A stretch of DNA of 64,000 bases, from assembly GCF_008831285.2 (NCBI RefSeq), contig NC_045138.2, positions 28,677,934 through 28,741,933 on the forward strand, given 5' to 3'. Positions 25,766 through 37,225 of this stretch are shown here, piece by piece (within the stretch, counting starts at the first letter, position 1; each line of letters begins with the position of its first letter). This DNA comes from Nymphaea colorata (Eukaryota; Streptophyta; Magnoliopsida; Nymphaeales; Nymphaeaceae). The notes under the pieces were generated by a model. The model searched no databases. It was not told the DNA's origin and saw only the letters and a program-made list of their open reading frames with translations. Both the position numbers and the translations under genes were made by a program.

Positions 25766-27339
25766 TGGCAAGATATGAAACTCGAACTTTCCGACTCAAC
25801 TGGTAAAATTTTACCAGTCGAGTACACTTTGAAAACTTTGTCAAGTTCAACAAACAACGCCTCTCAACATACAACACCACCGATTATGCTTTCTTGGCAG
25901 CCTTCATCATATTTCTTTCTTCGTCCGTTTCGAGGGCAGAGGGAGGGGGTGGGCCACCTAGGCCATGGTGCCACCCCCAACTATTTGAAAAAAAAAGAAA
26001 CATTGAAAAAATTAAAAAATTTTAGTTATGCAATGTATTTTTTATATTCGGGTTCATTTTGGTCCTACACGGACTTGAGGTTAGACTGATTGGCCCGCTT
26101 TTAACAAAAATCCTGGCTCCGCCCTTCATCCATTCTCTAGTGAATATTAGTGTCCTTTGAAAGTACATAGCTGGCGAAACGAGAAAACAGCAGGTTGGAA
26201 CGTGCGGTGCCACTGTTTCCAACAATTCCTGTCTCAAGTTTAGCATCTTTGACAAAAAGAGAAGTGAAATTCAAGCAGTCATAATTTGACTTACGTGTGT
26301 TTGTGTGGGTACACCCACAAACACAAGTGACAACTTTTTTTTTCTTTTAAGAAAGAAAAAATGTTACAATTTTGAAACCCAAATTAGCAGGAGGTCTTCA
26401 AAGGGTATAGTATAGTTGGTTAGATAATTATGAAAATGTGAAATTCTACTTCTTTAATTCAGTTCTGCTATGTCTCTGCATCTTAAATACTGAGGTGTGA
26501 TACCTAACTACTGATGCCAAAATAGTTCATGATCTTCGAGAGAGGGATATAAGGGGGACTTCAGGCCTTGAAGGTTAATTAATTTATTAATTTGATTTTT
26601 GTATTATGTGACAGGCGTATCAGGTAAGACTTATTATTTTTTTTAAAATTTTAATTACTTGTTTATATTTTTATGCAATAATATTTAAAAAAAAATCAGT
26701 ACAAATTTTTGAATATACTAACTAGGCCTTTTCAACCAGCCATTTTTGACCCCCTCCTCCTTTAACACACGCCAACTTCAATCGTTAGATGTGTCCAAAA
26801 CACGATGACTCCTCTGGTGGTGACTTACATGTTTTTCACCATAACAGTCTTGATTATCGGATATTACTTTTGGCTGGTCGCACATTTTTTTACAAAAGCA
26901 AATAGCCTCTCAGCCCAAAGATTATTCCCCTTGGTGTTCCTCTTAAGGATCAAACAAGAGGAGGTAATCAAATCATAGCCAACCGGTTCGTGCCCTTCCA
27001 TTATTATTTTTAATATATTTAACATATGTAGAGCCATAAATCGGGTGACTTCATATTTAAAACACCCACCTTTATATAAAATACGTGATTTTGTTATAAT
27101 TATGAGTTTGAGTGCAAATTTTAAATTTTGAAGGCAATGATTCTTTCTCTTAGATCTGAGTGAGATCTCAAATCCGTTGTATATGAAGTCCATCTTTTTG
27201 GGCACGTTAGACCTTCTAACGTTGGTTATTTAAAACAAAAATAATTAAATAAATTTTAAAAAAGTTTGAGAAAAATATAAACAAATCAAATAAAATTAAA
27301 AAATAATATATTTTTAAGCTGATTAACGTACTTAAAGAC

Positions 27340-27660
27340 TAGGGCTGCACATGAGTTGAGTCGAACCTGAGTTTGGCCAACTCGACGTTGACTTGGATCG
27401 AGCACCTTATAGCAACCTCGAGCTCAATTCGGCTATAAAAAAATCAAGTTCAAACTCGATTCATTTAGCTCATTTAACTCGTTTAGGCATTAACTTGTTT
27501 AACTCATGTAAGTGTTAACTCATATAAAAGTACCGATTCACAAGTCTAGCAAAGTATAAACGAGTCAAGTTTCTGAAACTTTTAAGTATCTTTGTAAGCT
27601 CAAACTCAACTCATCAAATTTTTTTGAAGAGAGTTTGAGTCGAACCTCGATTTGTTGTGC
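27340..27660. repeat. Dispersed CTCGAGCTCGACTCG-rich repeat, copy 3
   Basis: Opens with AGGGCTGCACATGAGTTGAG, like the copy near 60.1 kb (AGAGCTGCACAAGGAGTCGA). This suggests a common left terminus beginning AGRGCTGCACA. The remainder is the same TCGAACTCGAGTT word mixture with an AT-rich middle. Confidence 0.7.
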
Positions 27661-27873
27661 AGAGCCAAAGCACAAGTTAAAATCACGAGGCCTAAAATAA
27701 ATTAATTTGTGTCTAAAGGTGGTATTTTGAAATTATTGAGACCGCCGTACGAGCACAGACGAAGAGACGCCAAGTTTGTATGACCTTTTGAGCTTTTTGC
27801 CTTTCGGGCTTCTAGAAGCGCGGAATTCGTTCCTTACACGCGTCCTTCCTTTCCTTGGACACACACAAGTTAT

Positions 27874-28045
27874 GATCCGAGTCGGTTCCGTTCGGATCTC
27901 ATAAAATACTGTTTGTTAGGGTGTTCGTTGGGAAAGAAAGTAGTGCAGTCAAGTACTTTAGTTGGATCAGTTCCGTATCGGATCGCATAAAATCCTGTTT
28001 GGTATGGTAGGAGAAAAAAGAAAAAAGAAGTGCAGTCAAGTACTC
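27874..28045. repeat. Two-copy tandem repeat, unit about 86 bp
   Basis: Both copies contain GGTTCCGTTCGGATC or a variant, CATAAAATMCTGTTTG, and end with GTGCAGTCAAGTACT. They are offset by about 86 bases (copy 1 about 27874-27959, copy 2 about 27960-28045). Confidence 0.75.
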
Positions 28046-28254
28046 GTGTTGGACTCATGGAGTTCGGACCATGAACGAACGGTGCATATCGAGTGTAGTA
28101 GTAGATTTAAGAAATTTCCTGCCAAGCCAGTCTCGGATCTCGTCTCAATTGTGATGAAAATGGACAATTTTTTGATGTTCATGTCGTTCACGCAATGAGA
28201 TTTCAAGAATCACACCATCAAAATGACATCCACACGGACAAACTTTAAAATAAA

Positions 28255-28430
28255 TTTTAAGAGTTAGCACCGACGGGTTGGTGCATATGGGTTAGATAGG
28301 GACTCGTAGACAGCTAGTCACTAGTTCAAGCTCCGTGTTGGTGCCAGCCTCTTGTTCTTATCAATATGTGTTGTGGGGGACCAAATTAAAGTTTGTGAGG
28401 CCAGCGCCCATGCAGGCCCTCCCTTGACTT
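28255..28430 (+). mobile_element. Candidate tRNA-derived SINE fragment
   Basis: TGGTGCATATG at 28279-28289 fits the RNA polymerase III A-box pattern TRGYNNANNNG. GTTCAAGCTCC at 28324-28334 fits the B box apart from one position. Their spacing, about 34 bases, is right for a tRNA-derived promoter. No complete tRNA cloverleaf is present. The 3' limit is uncertain and no poly(A) tail or target duplication was found. Confidence 0.35.
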
Positions 28431-29079
28431 TGCCCCTAGTTGTGACTTTGGAGGCAAGGGAACAAAGGCGGCTCGCTAGGAAGAGTTGTGAAAGGTGTTC
28501 AGGTTACCGGCCTTAACAAGTCAACCCAACTCGCTTCAAAGAGAGCAGCACTCGTGGTGGGGCTGGCGGTCTTGTGGGGTTGCTTCCTCCTCCGCCTCAT
28601 GAAGGGCGGACGGAGTTAGAAAAGCTCTGGAGTACTATATATAAAATTTTTCATCTCAAGAATTCCCGTTGAGATCCGGAAAGTAAAATTCATATCTGGG
28701 AAGATCTTTTGTTTGATACATTGAATTTGGATCAGATTGAGTAATGAAAGTAGCTGCGTCCCATATGCATAAAGTACATATGCCGGAAATAAAGTTTGGC
28801 AAGAGTGATTTACTTATAAAACTTGCTTGGCACTCCTTTGAACGGTTCGAGCACCACATCAAAACTACCACCGTTTTCAAGCAATTTTCCTTACAGCGGT
28901 TAAACTACAGGAAAATCGAGATGAAAACCCACACGGTACCTCGAGAACAAACGATACAGGTGAAACCGCGGCCCTGGGAGACAGGAAGGGCACTTTGGAC
29001 ATCCCGAAGAAAAAACAGACAAAAGCACAATCTTCCCGGCGGATGCACCGGAAAACGTCTCCCTAACGCAGCGGAGCAC

Positions 29080-29655
29080 TCATTCCGGCCGAATGCGACT
29101 CCTGCAGAGTGGACACGAGCTCTCGCGCACGAGCCACTGCAATATGCAGCCCTGGTGGTAAGCGTGCGAGCACGGCAACCTCTTCCCGCACGCGCCGCCG
29201 CCGAGCTCTTCCATGCAGACGGCGCAGGTGCCGCCTTCGGAGGCAGTCGGCATGCCGGAAACCAGAATTTCCGGCGTCGGAAAGTTTCTTGAATTCGCAT
29301 CCACCGGCGGCATCCTTGGCCAGTCGAAGATCGGGCAGCAGAGCGCCTCGTCGAGATCGAAGGACGGCGAGTCCGACGGGAGGACTCCCTGTCCCGCTCG
29401 TATTCTCGGCGAATCGACGACGGGACAGCAGAGAGCATCGTCAAGATCGAAGGACGGCAGCAAGGCCGACGCAAAGACTCCTCCTCGTTCGGTGCGCATT
29501 CCCGCCGGCCTCGTTCCCGAGTCGACGATCCCGGAGCAGAGCGCCTCATCAAGATCGAACGAAGGAAAGGACGGACGAGGGAAGCGTTGTTCCGTGCCGT
29601 TCTCGGCAGGATTCCGGCGATTGATGGGCTTAGACCGATCGGATTCGAACGCCAT
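29080..29655 (-). CDS. RING-H2 E3 ubiquitin ligase with three FDLD[ED]AL motifs
   Basis: An intronless 191-residue protein starting MAFESDRSKP. The C-terminal RING-H2 has ligands C144, C147, C162, H164, H167, C170, C181 and C184, with W174 between ligands six and seven and the C-terminal pattern CPLCRSRIRPE, close to CPLCRCRVKPE of the gene at 14183-14590. The N-terminal part contains PSFDLDEAL, PSFDLDDAL and PSFDLDEAL at about residues 32-39, 68-75 and 98-105, each followed by a C-rich/IVD segment; the 14 kb paralogue has the motif once. The repeats are also visible in the DNA as three near-copies of an ATCGAAGGACGGC-type sequence. The frame stays open upstream to an ATG at 29889. However, a TATA box at 29714-29720 places transcription start downstream of that, so the ATG at 29655 is preferred. 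E3 activity is inferred from the family. Confidence 0.85.
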   Translation of the reverse strand: MAFESDRSKPINRRNPAENGTEQRFPRPSFPSFDLDEALCSGIVDSGTRPAGMRTERGGVFASALLPSFDLDDALCCPVVDSPRIRAGQGVLPSDSPSFDLDEALCCPIFDWPRMPPVDANSRNFPTPEILVSGMPTASEGGTCAVCMEELGGGACGKRLPCSHAYHQGCILQWLVRESSCPLCRSRIRPE

Positions 29656-29713
29656 AGTCGGATATTCTCCCGTGAATTTGGAATGCCCCTGCCAGTCGAG
29701 GCTCTGGCGATGA

Positions 29714-29760
29714 ATATATAGAGAACAGGTGGAACATAACTTTACCAGAATACCCTTATT
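29714..29760 (-). promoter_or_regulatory. Core promoter of the second RING-H2 gene: TATA box plus AATAAGGGTATT box
   Basis: On the minus strand TATATAT (29714-29720) lies about 60 bp before the ATG. The 12-mer AATAAGGGTATT (29749-29760) lies about 29 bp upstream of the TATA box. Sequence and spacing match the promoter at 14067-14114, supporting duplication of gene plus promoter. Confidence 0.65.
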
Positions 29761-30060
29761 GCTACCGTATCGGGTAACGGAACGGAGTTGTGTCTCTGGT
29801 TCGACGTGGAAATTCCAATAACGCCACTTTTGAGAAGTTTCTATCCTCACGGGAACCCGCACGTGACTTGGGTGCGTTTGCCCCTCCATTAAAATCCTAC
29901 CAAGGTCAAGATCTTATCATACATTCATTTTCCCAGGCGGCTGATCAACTATAACACGTCTTTGTGGTTTCTCCTCTTAGTTGTCATGAAAATTTTGTAG
30001 GATCTTCGACAGTGGAATCTGATCGGCTCTGATTCTGCTGCGCAAGTTCGCCAGCAGCTC

Positions 30061-30155
30061 GTGTGGGCAGCTGCCCACACCAGCCTCACAAAATTAGTTT
30101 AATATATATGTTAATGGTTTTGGTGTATTTGATTGTTACCCCATCAAAAATTTTT
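30061..30155 (+). repeat. Dispersed repeat headed by a perfect 20-bp palindrome, copy 2
   Basis: GTGTGGGCAGCTGCCCACAC (30061-30080) is a perfect palindrome, followed by CAGCCTCACAAAATTAG and AT-rich sequence, as in the copy at 17178-17320. Confidence 0.75.
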
Positions 30156-32424
30156 TTTTGGCTCTACTAGTGGGGTTAGGCTAGTTTCTGGGGTTTTGCT
30201 TCGGGGAGGCACCGGCTAAGGTAGTCTCAGGATTAACCCTAAGTTTCAGATTAGCTGGGTTTCAGGTTACATAAACAAGGAGAAGAACTACAGTCTGCCA
30301 TCAATTTTAACACTGTCAAAGTAAACACCTTTCATACTTGTGAATACAATTTTTTTAGTGTTGTCCCCATGACTTCACAATAGCAGAAGATGGGTCTGAG
30401 AGTTGCCATTATTTTGTGCAGTGTTTGATACGGCATGGAATGTGAATCAGACTCCTGTTTGTATCCAAAACTGACATAGCGATGCAAGTTCTTCCCTTCA
30501 TATCTTAAAGAGACCGACAAGGAGTTGAATAGACTGAGATTTGTATTAATAACATGTTTTGTCTTCGCTTTGTGTGGAAAATCGTTCGGTTTGAATATGT
30601 GTCTGATACCTGTGATTGTGACTCGATAGGTGAAATATTATCTCTATAGAAAGACATGTTTTTTCCCGATATACAAACAAATTCAAGGTAATTGTCCACA
30701 TATAATATTCAATGGCATGGATGGCTGTCATTTCATTCCCCAAAACTAATAGAAAGAGAAAAGCAGGCAAGCTTACATTTTATGTAAATTCCTTTGACAT
30801 TGAAACTCTAAGCTTATCCCTCTCAACCAGTCCTCCTTTAATTCTTGAGAAAATCTCAGAAAGCCAAATTTGCTGGCTAGTAAGACCAAACCTGCATCAT
30901 CTCAGCATTTATTGTATTGCCTAACAGATAAGAACAACTACTTTTTGAAGATTCAGAATACTCCAAAGTCCAAACATAAAATTTCATTCCATGGTTGCGG
31001 AAAAACCCAACTCTCTGCAGAAGTGGAGAAGAAAAACACAAAAAGAACCAAGAGTGGTTCCCTGAAGTAGAGAAAAGACAACTGAGGTGGCCAAATATTC
31101 AAAACGAAAGCCATACTCTCTAAGACACACAGGTCATGTAACTTCCATGGAAATTGCTCCACTGTTCCATTGCAGTCGTTTCCCAGAGGGTTCCTTATCA
31201 ACAAAAAACAAAGAGAACAAGCAAAATATGCTTTGGATCTGAGAAATGGGTAGAAGTTAAAAGAATGAAAAAACTGAATTTGCAACTTCACATGCCCTCA
31301 GACATGAGACTGTTTAATGTCCAACCTCACCCACCATCCATGTCAACATCATCAATCAGCAGAGGTACCACAAGTTTCTTATGGGCCGGCGACCGGGGTC
31401 ATGGGCTTCCCTCAGATCTTAAAAAATAAGAAATTCATACGTAAATTTTAACTTATATAAAAAATTTGAACAAAATTATACTTCGTCCTCTGTTAAAATT
31501 TTGAAACTATAGTTCAATTATGACAATAAAAAAATCTTAACTCCACCCCAAAGTATATAACAAAGGAAACTGGTCGGGTTAATTTTTTCTGTCTTGTCTT
31601 GTCTTCTAGAGGTGGGGTACTCTGGTTCTTTGTCATTTACCCTGTGTTGAGATCTGATACGTATAAGAAAAGGCTGTGTCACAGTCATCTAGAAGGAAGA
31701 AATTTAAACAAGTGACCTTCTGATAGAGTATGAAGACGTGGGAGTCCACTGCTTTTCATGGATTCAGGACAAGGGGATCTTGGCGTTTTTGGCCGGAAGA
31801 ATCACGTGAGCTGACTGGTCTCTGACTCTCTAGACACCAAGATTTCCGACCCAAACCTCAAAAATTTCCAAACGGTGGGGATTCTTAATACGGTGGCTGC
31901 CCATGGTACCAGTGATGCTAATGCATGGCAAGATACTTTGAATCCTGGATCCATATCTTGATATCTTAAGTACTCAGACATTCAAGAAACTCATATTTTG
32001 TTTCAATCAAATTGGACAATGTTCATAGATCCGCCATGATCTGTTTGATTGGGTATCAAATCTAACTTGCACAGACGAATTCTAATGAACAGAAAAATTA
32101 TATGCGCCGCCGGTGCCTTTCTCATGGTAAAGAGTGCATTTTTTGTTTGAGAAGTGTTTGAATGGCCGGTTCCCTGCAAAATAAATGCAATGGACCCATT
32201 TGTAAACTTTAATTTAATTAAAATAATGTGGATGGTAGACTCTTGAATAGGTTTCATACTTTAATGCAACCATGCTGTTTAATGGTTTGATTCTCATGGA
32301 CAGGGGCAGAGTCATGAATTTTTTGTTGCAGGGACTGGAATATAATTTTATATAGGTTAAACTAAAATGTTTAAAATTTACACATAATAGCGTCCCGAGT
32401 GCGGTTTCTAGTTTAGACGGTTAA

Positions 32425-32574
32425 GAGGTCGTTTGGTTGGAGAAACACTTGGGAAGTGTCTAATGAATCTGTCCCAAATATTGGGGGAGGTTCATTCAAC
32501 ACTAGAACAATTGTTCTATGAACCTGCCTCCATATTTGGGCTAGATTCATTGGACCCTTGCTACCAAACGACCT
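32425..32574. mobile_element. MITE-like element with 12-bp perfect inverted repeats and target duplication
   Basis: AGGTCGTTTGGT at 32426-32437 is the exact reverse complement of ACCAAACGACCT at 32563-32574. GTTAA occurs on both sides (32420-32424 and 32575-32579), a plausible 5-bp target-site duplication. The interior contains an imperfect inverted repeat of CCAAATATTGGGGGAGG-like words and no gene. Confidence 0.65.
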
Positions 32575-34196
32575 GTTAATTATTCTGATCCGAAATGTTT
32601 AAGTTTGTAACCCCACCATGCAGCTTGATTTTCTTAGTTGATCAATGTCCTCGTAAACCCTTAACCCACTAGAAAGGTAGAGAAACCAAAGGGAGTCATT
32701 AATATAAGTACTTAAAAAGCAAACTGCTAAAAAGGAAGAAAAATGAGAAAAGCTTGGTGTCTTACATCAGTCTTAGTCTAATGGTTGGTGGCAAGCAAGC
32801 AAGTTGGGCCATAACAAAATCTATTCGGGTCCGAATTTATATGGTGGTCAACATCTAATAGTTCTATACATATTATCTTTGATCTAATCAAACCCCAACT
32901 CGTATACCAATTCCATCCAAGGGAGAGCCAGTAGTACTGAATCCACATAAGATGGGAAACTAACGGTTGCTAATATGCCTTTATCAACAAGCAATTCTGT
33001 TTACATTTGGATATAAAACTCAAAGATAATTTAACTTACCAGTAAAATTTTTGCCTCTGTCCTGATCTTGTTCTTAGTCCTTTTCCATAAAAATGATCTA
33101 TGTTTGTGGAAGCGACGCAGCGAAGCAGCACCAGCTAGGTGGGAAGAACTTGTATTTGGTCCATTTAATGGGTTCACACTTCACACACACCCATATATGG
33201 GAAATGTGTAAAAGCAGTCTCATTCTTGGACTCGCTTTCCAAGTCTCTTCCTATCCTTAAGAACAATGGATGGTTCCAGACAAGGAAAAACAAAGTGGTG
33301 AGCAAAGATATGTAGGTGAAAGAGTGACATCAGAAAAAAGCATATGGGAACACCACTTCCAAAATGAGATTGATTGAACTCATTCACCTCTTATATATAT
33401 ATATATATATATATATCCCTGACAGGCTTGAATTTGAATCTTTGATTAAAAACCACTTAAATTGTTATTTCATAATTCAAAGGGGTTCCAGCCTTTCACT
33501 ACTCATAAGTTCAAACTAACAGGGTTGTAACTGCATGGATTTCCCCACACATGGGCCAAGGTGCACTTGGTAACTAGCATTTGCTGTTCTTGGACACAAT
33601 AATTGTGAATTGTGTAAGGAGTGACGTCCACGAGAATCAAGCCACTGCATGTCCGGTTAATGGCAGCGCCCCGCCTCACTGTGCGGCTTTGGCATCAATT
33701 CTCTATTTGACAGCTTTCAAAATAATAAAAACAAAAGGTTCTATTCTAAACTAAGATCAACAAAGCTTCTCCATGATTGAGTGTTGAATCAGCCAAAGAA
33801 AGTCCACCAATGAGCTAAAAAAGGCTGAACTTATCAATCACTTAGAGTTCTCAACTGCCTTGGCACCAGTCTGTGTGAAAGGACATGAGTTGACAGTCAT
33901 CAACTGCTACTGCTTGTGCATGTTGGTGAAGAAGGTTTTGGTAGGAGCTGGTTGGTGCTGGTTTGGGGGGTCTATGCTTGACTTTTGGTTCATTGCTTCC
34001 TCTAAACTAACTCTGTAATGACAGTTTCCTTGATTTCTCATCTGGTTTATGAGCATAACAAAGAAATGCAACCATCTTTAGAAGGAGGATGCATGTGTTG
34101 ATCAGCTTCATGGACAGGTAGATAGACCAACTCCAGCAAGCTTGCTTTGCGCGCAGGACTTTCGGGATGGATTGCTTCTCAGAAATGATCTTAAAG

Positions 34197-34231
<35 letters not shown>

Positions 34232-34240
34232 GTGTGTGTG
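34197..34240. repeat. Compound (CT)n(CA)n(GT)n microsatellite
   Basis: CT units run into CA units and then GTGTGTGTG, giving a CACACACACGTGTGTGTG palindrome. Confidence 0.85.
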
Positions 34241-34704
34241 CACGCATGTGTCTGGTTCGGTGTGTATGGAGCCACGACGTGAAGTTGACAATGAACCAAC
34301 TGATTATTGATTCAAGTAGTTTGTTGTTCAGATATATATTTCTTGATTAGGTTATCATGAAGAACAATTAGATAACTAATTCAATTGATCTCCAACTTAT
34401 ATCTGCACTAACAAAGCTTGCTAAATCATTCTCAAATTGTTAAAGATGAAACCAAAGATACTTACAATGAGGTATCTTGAGCATGTGTTTTGCCAGTTTT
34501 ACTGATTCTCTTATACTTAAAGCCTAAAGGTTTCGACATTGTTCCAGTATTTAAGCCTTTTTCACTTCCACTGCGAGATTGCTTCATTCAACAAAAACAA
34601 GCAGCGAACTAATCATGCTCATAAAAAATACCTAACTTTTACTGTTTTCACTAATTTCACCTGTAATTACAAAATTAAAGCTGAAGAGAAGACTGAACTA
34701 CCCA

Positions 34705-34785
34705 GTGGGGGGAGCCACATTGGATTGCCCACAGCAGCCTCACAAAATTTGTTTAATCTTATGTTCATGCTTTCACATATCTGGT

Positions 34786-34849
<64 letters not shown>

Positions 34850-34945
34850 AGTGCCCCTAAATGAATTAAAGATATTTGTGTGTGTGTGTGTGTGAGAGAG
34901 TGCCCCTAAATGAATTAAAGATATTGAATTAGTGTCCTTCCAACC
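34705..34945 (+). repeat. Dispersed palindrome-type repeat, copy 3, disrupted by GT/AT microsatellites
   Basis: Contains GCCCACAGCAGCCTCACAAA and later GTGCCCCTAAATGAATTAAA twice, with (GT)n(AT)n(GT)n expansions at 34786-34848 and a second GT run near 34877. The palindromic head is degenerate here. The internal AAATTAAAGATATTGAATT part matches copy 1 at 17.3 kb. Confidence 0.65.
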
Positions 34946-35029
34946 AACTTTTTTTGAATACGCTAGTGAAAATACCAGTACAAACTGTGCAATAGAAACT
35001 TGCTTAGGTCAAGGACTGAGGCATTACTG

Positions 35030-35310
35030 AGTCTGACCTAATCATGTACACTCTTCAAATTGGACTAGTATTTGGATCCAAACCCGACCCCCTAGAGATA
35101 AGTCTCAGGATAGATTGCAATATGACCTGATACCTATATGTAACTGGATATTTATTGGTTCCAGATTCAGATCCAAGACATTTAGACAAATCTGCAAACA
35201 ATTTTTTTTTTCTTTTAAATTAGAGCACACCACTGCATTGCTTTCAATTGGAGTCAACGATTTGGTAAACCCAACCCGCTGAAGTACTTCTATGATTATA
35301 TCCACCTACC
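35030..35310. repeat. Dispersed GATTCAGATTC-rich repeat, copy 2
   Basis: Contains TTGGATCCAAACCCGACC, GGTTCCAGATTCAGATCC and related words shared with the blocks at 23.3, 36.9 and 59.2 kb. Low identity. Confidence 0.4.
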
Positions 35311-35371
35311 AAATGTACTTTTTTGTTGAATTTTACCTTATAGATGTACTCTAGCTACATGTAGATGCATG

Positions 35372-35612
35372 ATTTTTGACATTTTCAATATCAAATGTCC
35401 AAAAAAAAAACCCAAAAAATTTGGTGATTAAAAAACAGTTTCTATATTAAAAAAAAGCATTGTTCATGTAAATATTGTCTACATTATTTTTGACATTTTC
35501 AAAATCAAATGTCAAAAAAAAAAAGAGAAAGAAACCCAACAATTTGGTTATTAAAAAACAATTTCTCTATTAAAAAAAAAAAGCATTGTTCATGTAAATA
35601 TTGTCTACATTA
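35372..35612. repeat. Two-copy tandem duplication, unit about 114-127 bp
   Basis: Each copy runs from ATTTTTGACATTTTCAA through an A-rich tract to GTTCATGTAAATATTGTCTA. Copy 1 is 35372-35485 and copy 2 is 35486-35612; they differ mainly in homopolymer length. Confidence 0.85.
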
Positions 35613-36143
35613 GTCAAATCTCATCAAAGACACAGAAAGAGAACATTGAGCTTTCTTAAGGGCACTTGTAAAGGATCTTGCACATAAACATTCCAAGGAT
35701 CAATATACTTACCCTCTTTGACCCGCAATGTCAACTCCAAACACTTTCTTCACGTCATATACAGGTCAATCTTTTCAAAGTTAACTAACATATTGAAGTT
35801 TTGTTGGCTCCCAAGAAAGTCTTTTCTAGCTCCTAACTTAAGTCATCCCCAATTCTATCTACTTTCCCTACTAAATAGCTAGTTTCAATTTTTTTCTTCT
35901 TATAGTGAACCAACCAACTGATGCATGAATTGTCCAAGCTCAGATTGTATGATTTGGTAAAGCCTGCTACATAAAATTAATGAACTATTGCCAATGAACC
36001 CTTTTCTAGTCAAACACGTTTCCTTGCACCAGTTTTGTTAGTCGATGCTGCAATGCCATACACAAATACGATTGTAGCCATCCTCGATATCACAATATAT
36101 ATTATTAATCGATTCTCTGGCCAATTATTGTAGGTCACTGCCC

Positions 36144-36395
36144 ACATAAGTTATACACCCGAAGCTAGAGCTAATAAATGGATTCAGCAGTTTGCGCATC
36201 TTAGCTTGCAATAACCTATTCTACACCGGGCATGGTCCTCTTGGTCCAGCAGATCCCAACCTTGCCTACATAGGCAAGTTATATGCCTGAAACTAAAGCT
36301 AACAAATGGATTTAGCAGTTTGCACATCTTAGATTGGAACAACCATGCCCACACCATCCTTGGGCCTCTGGGTCTGGTGGATCTCAACCCGCTTA
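36144..36395. repeat. Two-copy tandem duplication, unit about 128 bp
   Basis: AAGTTATACACCCGAAGCTA at about 36148 and AAGTTATATGCCTGAAACTA at about 36276 start two diverged copies. Both go on with AATGGATTYAGCAGTTTGC and CATCTTAG. They also carry TAAGC-like and GATCYCAACC words in the same order. Confidence 0.75.
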
Positions 36396-36834
36396 CAACT
36401 TTGGTTTCAACCCAAAAAAGTCAGGAACTAGAGCAGTTAATTACTTAACAACTCCTTTTGTAAATCTCTTAACATTCTTCGTAACCTTAGATACAAGATT
36501 AAACTTTTTAATGGACTGTTATAATTGGTCCCCTTAAGGAATATGTATCTGCATGCGTGATCTTAGGCCGAGTATTGAACTGATACCACTATAACGACCT
36601 GATTCACTCTTATATCAGGCTCAAACAACCAATCACTTAACAACTCCCCTTATAAGTAACCAAAAATTTCTCACAATCTTACATAAGAGAATAAACCTTC
36701 AATAGGGTGTTATATATAGTATATGTTTCCCTTTTATTTTCCAGTAAAATCAAGGGAGGGGGGCGGGGGCGGGCGGGTAGAGGAGTGTTGCTATTTTTCA
36801 AGACTTAAACCTTATTTACATTCAATGTCTAACC

Positions 36835-37225
36835 GAACCCCGTAAAAAATGGATATGAAAAAAAAAAAGAGATATTCGATTAAGAATTTGGATCAGCCTG
36901 ACATGTAAGAAATGATATTCGGTCAGATTTAGATTCTGATTTGAGGAAATATTGATCAGGTTCATATTCAGATTGGATATAGTTTCCAATACCTATCCTA
37001 TACTCAATGTTTATAATTTTGTTTGGATTCTGTTTAAAAGTCAGATTCATATTCAAACTATGAATTCCGATTTCAGTTTCGGATATGATATAAAATTTTC
37101 TGTTCAAATTCAAATCTGAATTGAATCCAAATATGTAGATATCTGAAAAAGTAAATATAGCAAAAAAAAATATCCGATTCAAATATGATCTTTTGACGTT
37201 TCCATTTAAGAAGGTCATTTACATG
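36835..37225. repeat. Dispersed GATTCAGATTC-rich repeat, copy 3
   Basis: Dense in GGATATGA, TTCAGATTGGAT, AGATTCATATTCA and GAATCCAAATATG words, closely resembling the block at 23.3-23.7 kb in composition and order. Confidence 0.55.

Noticed and set aside
28744-29713. Long plus-strand open frames opposite the second RING-H2 gene
   Set aside because: They are antisense shadows of GC-rich coding sequence, Arg/Ser-rich without family motifs; the minus strand carries the zinc-ligand pattern.
29656-29889. 78-codon N-terminal extension of the second RING-H2 gene to an upstream ATG
   Set aside because: The frame is open, but a TATA box (29714-29720) and a promoter box shared with the paralogue lie inside it; the extension has no counterpart in the paralogue.
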